Shown one piece after another: positions 61,609 through 64,000 of a DNA stretch of 64,000 nt. Both the position numbers and the translations under genes were made by a program. The stretch is from Fibrobacter sp. (GTDB lineage Bacteria; Fibrobacterota; Fibrobacteria; Fibrobacterales; Fibrobacteraceae), in the NCBI GenBank assembly GCA_024398955.1, contig JAKSIG010000002.1, positions 1-64,000 of the forward strand, read 5' to 3'. The notes beneath the pieces are model-generated. The model searched no databases. It saw nothing but the letters and a program-made list of their open reading frames with translations, and was not told where the DNA came from. Position 1 is the first letter of the stretch; each line of letters starts with the position of its first letter.

Positions 61609-61635
61609 CTAGCCTCTAGCCTCTAGCCTCTAGCC
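61609..61635 (+). repeat. 7-bp tandem repeat upstream of purL
   Basis: CTAGCCT is repeated almost four times in 27 bp. It is not a CRISPR (unit too short). It could vary in copy number between strains and lies 75 bp upstream of the purL start. Confidence 0.7.
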
Positions 61636-61680
61636 ACTAATTACTATCTTTCCCCTCGTAAAATTCTAAAAAACACAAGG

Positions 61681-61699
61681 TGCCGGCTAACCCCCGGCA
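61681..61699 (+). promoter_or_regulatory. Hairpin adjoining the purL ribosome binding site
   Basis: TGCCGG, 7-base loop, CCGGCA, then AGAGGT, the likely ribosome binding site. It could affect purL translation. No known riboswitch was recognised. Confidence 0.3.
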
Positions 61700-61709
61700 A
61701 GAGGTAAAA

Positions 61710-64000
61710 ATGCTCATTCTTCGTGGTACTCCGGCTCTGTCGGATTTCCGTCTCCAGAAGCTTCTGGCTGACTTCAAGAAAGAAAACCTGAACGTCACAA
61801 GCGTCTACGCTGAATTCCTCCATGTGGTGGACCTGTCCGCAGATCTCACTGCAGATGAAAAGGTCACCTTGGAAAAGGTGCTTCACTACGGCCCCATGCG
61901 CGAAGCCAAGGCTCTCGAAGGTGAAATGTTCGTGGTTTGCCCCCGTCCGGGTACCATCAGCCCCTGGAGCTCCAAGGCTACCGATATCGCTCACATCTGC
62001 GGCCTGCCCGCCATCAAGCGTATCGAACGCGCCATTGCCTACTATGTGAAGTTTGAAGGTGCCGCTTCTGCCGACGCCCGCAAGGTTATCGAATCCAAGA
62101 TCCACGACCGCATGACTCAGGCTGTATTCGCAGACACCGCTTCCCTGGACGTTCTCTTCAGCAAGGAAGAACCGCGCCCCCTGAACATTATTCCGGTGCT
62201 CACCGAAGGCCGCGAAGCCCTGGTGAAGGCTGACAAGGCCATGGGCCTCGCTCTTTCCGCCGACGAAATCGACTACTTGGTCAACAACTTTACCGCTCTC
62301 AAGCGCAATCCCACCGACGTGGAACTGTACATGTTCGCTCAGGCCAACTCCGAACATTGCCGCCACAAGGTATTCGGTGCCGAATGGACCATCGACGGTG
62401 TCAAGCAGGACAAGTCCCTGTTCCAGATGATCAAGAACACCTACGCCCTGCACAACACCAACATCTTCAGCGCCTACAAGGATAACGCTGCCGTGATGAA
62501 GGGTGCAACCGCCGGTCGTTTCTACGCAGACCCCCGCACCAACAAGTACGACTTCCACAACGAAGAAGTGGACATCTTGATGAAGGTGGAAACTCATAAC
62601 CACCCCACAGCAATTTCTCCGTTCCCCGGTGCTGCAACCGGTAGTGGCGGTGAAATCCGTGACGAAGGTGCAACTGGTAAGGGTTCCAAGCCGAAGGCTG
62701 GCCTCACTGGCTTTAGCGTTTCCAACTTGAAGCTTCCTGGTGCCGTTCAGCCTTGGGAAAAGGACTTCGGCAGCCCGTCCCGTATCGCTTCCGCTCTGGA
62801 CATCATGATCGACGGTCCTCTTGGCGGTGCAGCATTCAATAACGAATATGGCCGCCCGAACATTCTGGGTTACTTCCGTACTTTCGAACAGGAAGTTTCT
62901 GCTGAAAAGGGTAACGAAGTTCGCGGCTACCACAAGCCCATTATGCTGGCTGGTGGTCTCGGCAACATCAAGCACGACCACATCGAAAAGGGCCACATCG
63001 ACCCGGGTGACCACCTGGTAGTTCTGGGCGGTCCGGCAATGCTTATCGGCCTTGGTGGCGGTGCAGCTAGCTCTGTGGCCAACGGTGCCGGTAACGAATC
63101 TCTGGACTTTGCTTCTGTGCAGCGTGAAAACCCCGAAATGGAACGCCGTTGCCAGGAAGTCATCGACCGTTGCTGGGCAATGGACGAAGAAAACCCCATT
63201 ACCTTCATCCACGACGTGGGTGCAGGTGGACTTTCTAACGCCTTCCCGGAACTCGTCAACGATGGCGGTCTGGGCGGTAAGTTTGAACTCCGTAACGTTC
63301 CTAACGACGAACCGGGTATGAGCCCCTTCGAAATCTGGAGTAACGAATCCCAGGAACGTTATGTGATTGCCGTTGCCGGTAACAAGCTGGACGTGTTCGA
63401 CGCTATCTGTAAGCGTGAACGTTGCCCGTACTCAGTAGTGGGCGAAGCTATTCCCGAAAAGCATTTGACTCTTACCGATAAGCACTTCGGTTCTACTCCC
63501 ATCGACATGCCGCTGGAAGTCCTTTTGGGCAAGCCGCCTCGCATGATCCGTAACGAAAAGAGCCAGAAGCGTCCGCTTACCTCTCAGGTTGTTCCTGCCG
63601 ACGCTACTATTAAGGACATTGCACACCGCGTTCTCGCTAACCCGACCGTTGCTGATAAGACCTTCTTGATCTCCATCGGTGACCGTTCCGTGACCGGTAT
63701 GATCTGCCGCGACCAGATGGTTGGCCCCTGGCAGGTTCCCGTGGCTGACTGCGCTGTCACAAGCGCAACTCTGGACACCTACGAAGGTGAAGCCATGTCC
63801 ATGGGCGAACGCGCTCCTATCGCTCTCATCTCTCCGGCTGCCGCAGCCCGCATGACTGTTGCTGAATCCCTCACCAACATGGCTGCCGCTTACGTTCCCG
63901 ACATGGGCCGCGTAAACCTTTCCGCTAACTGGATGGCAACTCCCAACTACGAAGGTGACGGTGCCGACCTGTACGAAGCTGTAAAGGCAATCGGTATGGA
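61710..64000 (+). CDS. purL: Phosphoribosylformylglycinamidine synthase (partial, cut by window end)
   Basis: The first 763 codons of the large single-chain PurL (usually about 1290 residues). It makes FGAM from FGAR with glutamine and ATP in purine synthesis. The start [19 protein letters not shown], the [15 protein letters not shown] block, the ATP-binding [24 protein letters not shown] and the later [20 protein letters not shown] and [17 protein letters not shown] are all present. GAGG is 5 bases before the ATG. No stop is reached in the window. Confidence 0.95.
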   Translation, partial: MLILRGTPALSDFRLQKLLADFKKENLNVTSVYAEFLHVVDLSADLTADEKVTLEKVLHYGPMREAKALEGEMFVVCPRPGTISPWSSKATDIAHICGLPAIKRIERAIAYYVKFEGAASADARKVIESKIHDRMTQAVFADTASLDVLFSKEEPRPLNIIPVLTEGREALVKADKAMGLALSADEIDYLVNNFTALKRNPTDVELYMFAQANSEHCRHKVFGAEWTIDGVKQDKSLFQMIKNTYALHNTNIFSAYKDNAAVMKGATAGRFYADPRTNKYDFHNEEVDILMKVETHNHPTAISPFPGAATGSGGEIRDEGATGKGSKPKAGLTGFSVSNLKLPGAVQPWEKDFGSPSRIASALDIMIDGPLGGAAFNNEYGRPNILGYFRTFEQEVSAEKGNEVRGYHKPIMLAGGLGNIKHDHIEKGHIDPGDHLVVLGGPAMLIGLGGGAASSVANGAGNESLDFASVQRENPEMERRCQEVIDRCWAMDEENPITFIHDVGAGGLSNAFPELVNDGGLGGKFELRNVPNDEPGMSPFEIWSNESQERYVIAVAGNKLDVFDAICKRERCPYSVVGEAIPEKHLTLTDKHFGSTPIDMPLEVLLGKPPRMIRNEKSQKRPLTSQVVPADATIKDIAHRVLANPTVADKTFLISIGDRSVTGMICRDQMVGPWQVPVADCAVTSATLDTYEGEAMSMGERAPIALISPAAAARMTVAESLTNMAAAYVPDMGRVNLSANWMATPNYEGDGADLYEAVKAIGM

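Noticed and set aside
61609..61635. CRISPR-like short repeats
   Set aside because: The unit is 7 bp with no spacers, so it is a simple tandem repeat.
61644..63212. 522-codon open frame on the minus strand
   Set aside because: It lies wholly antisense to purL, whose conserved motifs are clear on the plus strand. The translation is low in family-like motifs and arises from codon bias.

Overview
The window looks like chromosome of a Fibrobacter-type bacterium (phylum Fibrobacteres). This rests on five lipoproteins with the Fibrobacter succinogenes major paralogous (FISUMP, TIGR02145-like) domain, a TIGR02147-type protein, poly-serine linkers in exported proteins, a C-terminal domain like those used by type IX secretion, and diderm functions (KdsB, an Omp85-like protein, Wzx). 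No rRNA, tRNA, CRISPR array or prophage was seen. The left edge carries what appears to be the end of an IS3-family element.

Layout. 1-16.1 kb is accessory and surface-related: an acidic-loop outer membrane protein, a large exported protein, a TIGR02147 regulator candidate divergent from a lipoprotein, a RelB/VapC-type toxin-antitoxin pair, then five FISUMP lipoproteins (two leftward, three rightward). 16.1-31.9 kb is mostly housekeeping: epmB/efp (EF-P and its lysine aminomutase), thiL, a PilB/GspE ATPase, a UvrD-type helicase, gatC, kdsB, a ComEA-like protein, PilM/PilN-like proteins, rsmD, coaD, a rhomboid protease and a PfkB kinase. 31.9-43 kb holds exported proteins of unknown role, hrpB, an Omp85-like protein, ppa and a radical SAM protein. 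43-52.7 kb has smc, an EamA transporter, a leftward run (36-residue membrane peptide, DUF2334-like deacetylase, acyl-CoA synthetase, fabF) and rpsD. 53-59.7 kb is a surface-glycan locus (FdtA-like ketoisomerase, FemAB-like transferase, DegT aminotransferase, Wzx flippase, three glycosyltransferases). The right end has two small membrane proteins and the 5' part of purL.

The most interesting signal is a 21-bp palindrome, TATGATTCA-N3-TGAATCATA, present three times and only between genes: upstream of the large exported protein, midway between the TIGR02147 gene and its divergent lipoprotein, and between the two largest divergent FISUMP lipoproteins. I infer a local regulon in which the TIGR02147 protein, or a relative, binds this site and controls Fibrobacter-specific surface proteins.

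Other points: a recurring two-cysteine module in the FISUMP lipoproteins, three tandem terminators after efp built on a repeated spacer, a family of about 90-bp AT-rich intergenic repeats, an unlisted 36-residue membrane peptide, and an EamA gene whose first membrane helix lies upstream of any standard start codon.
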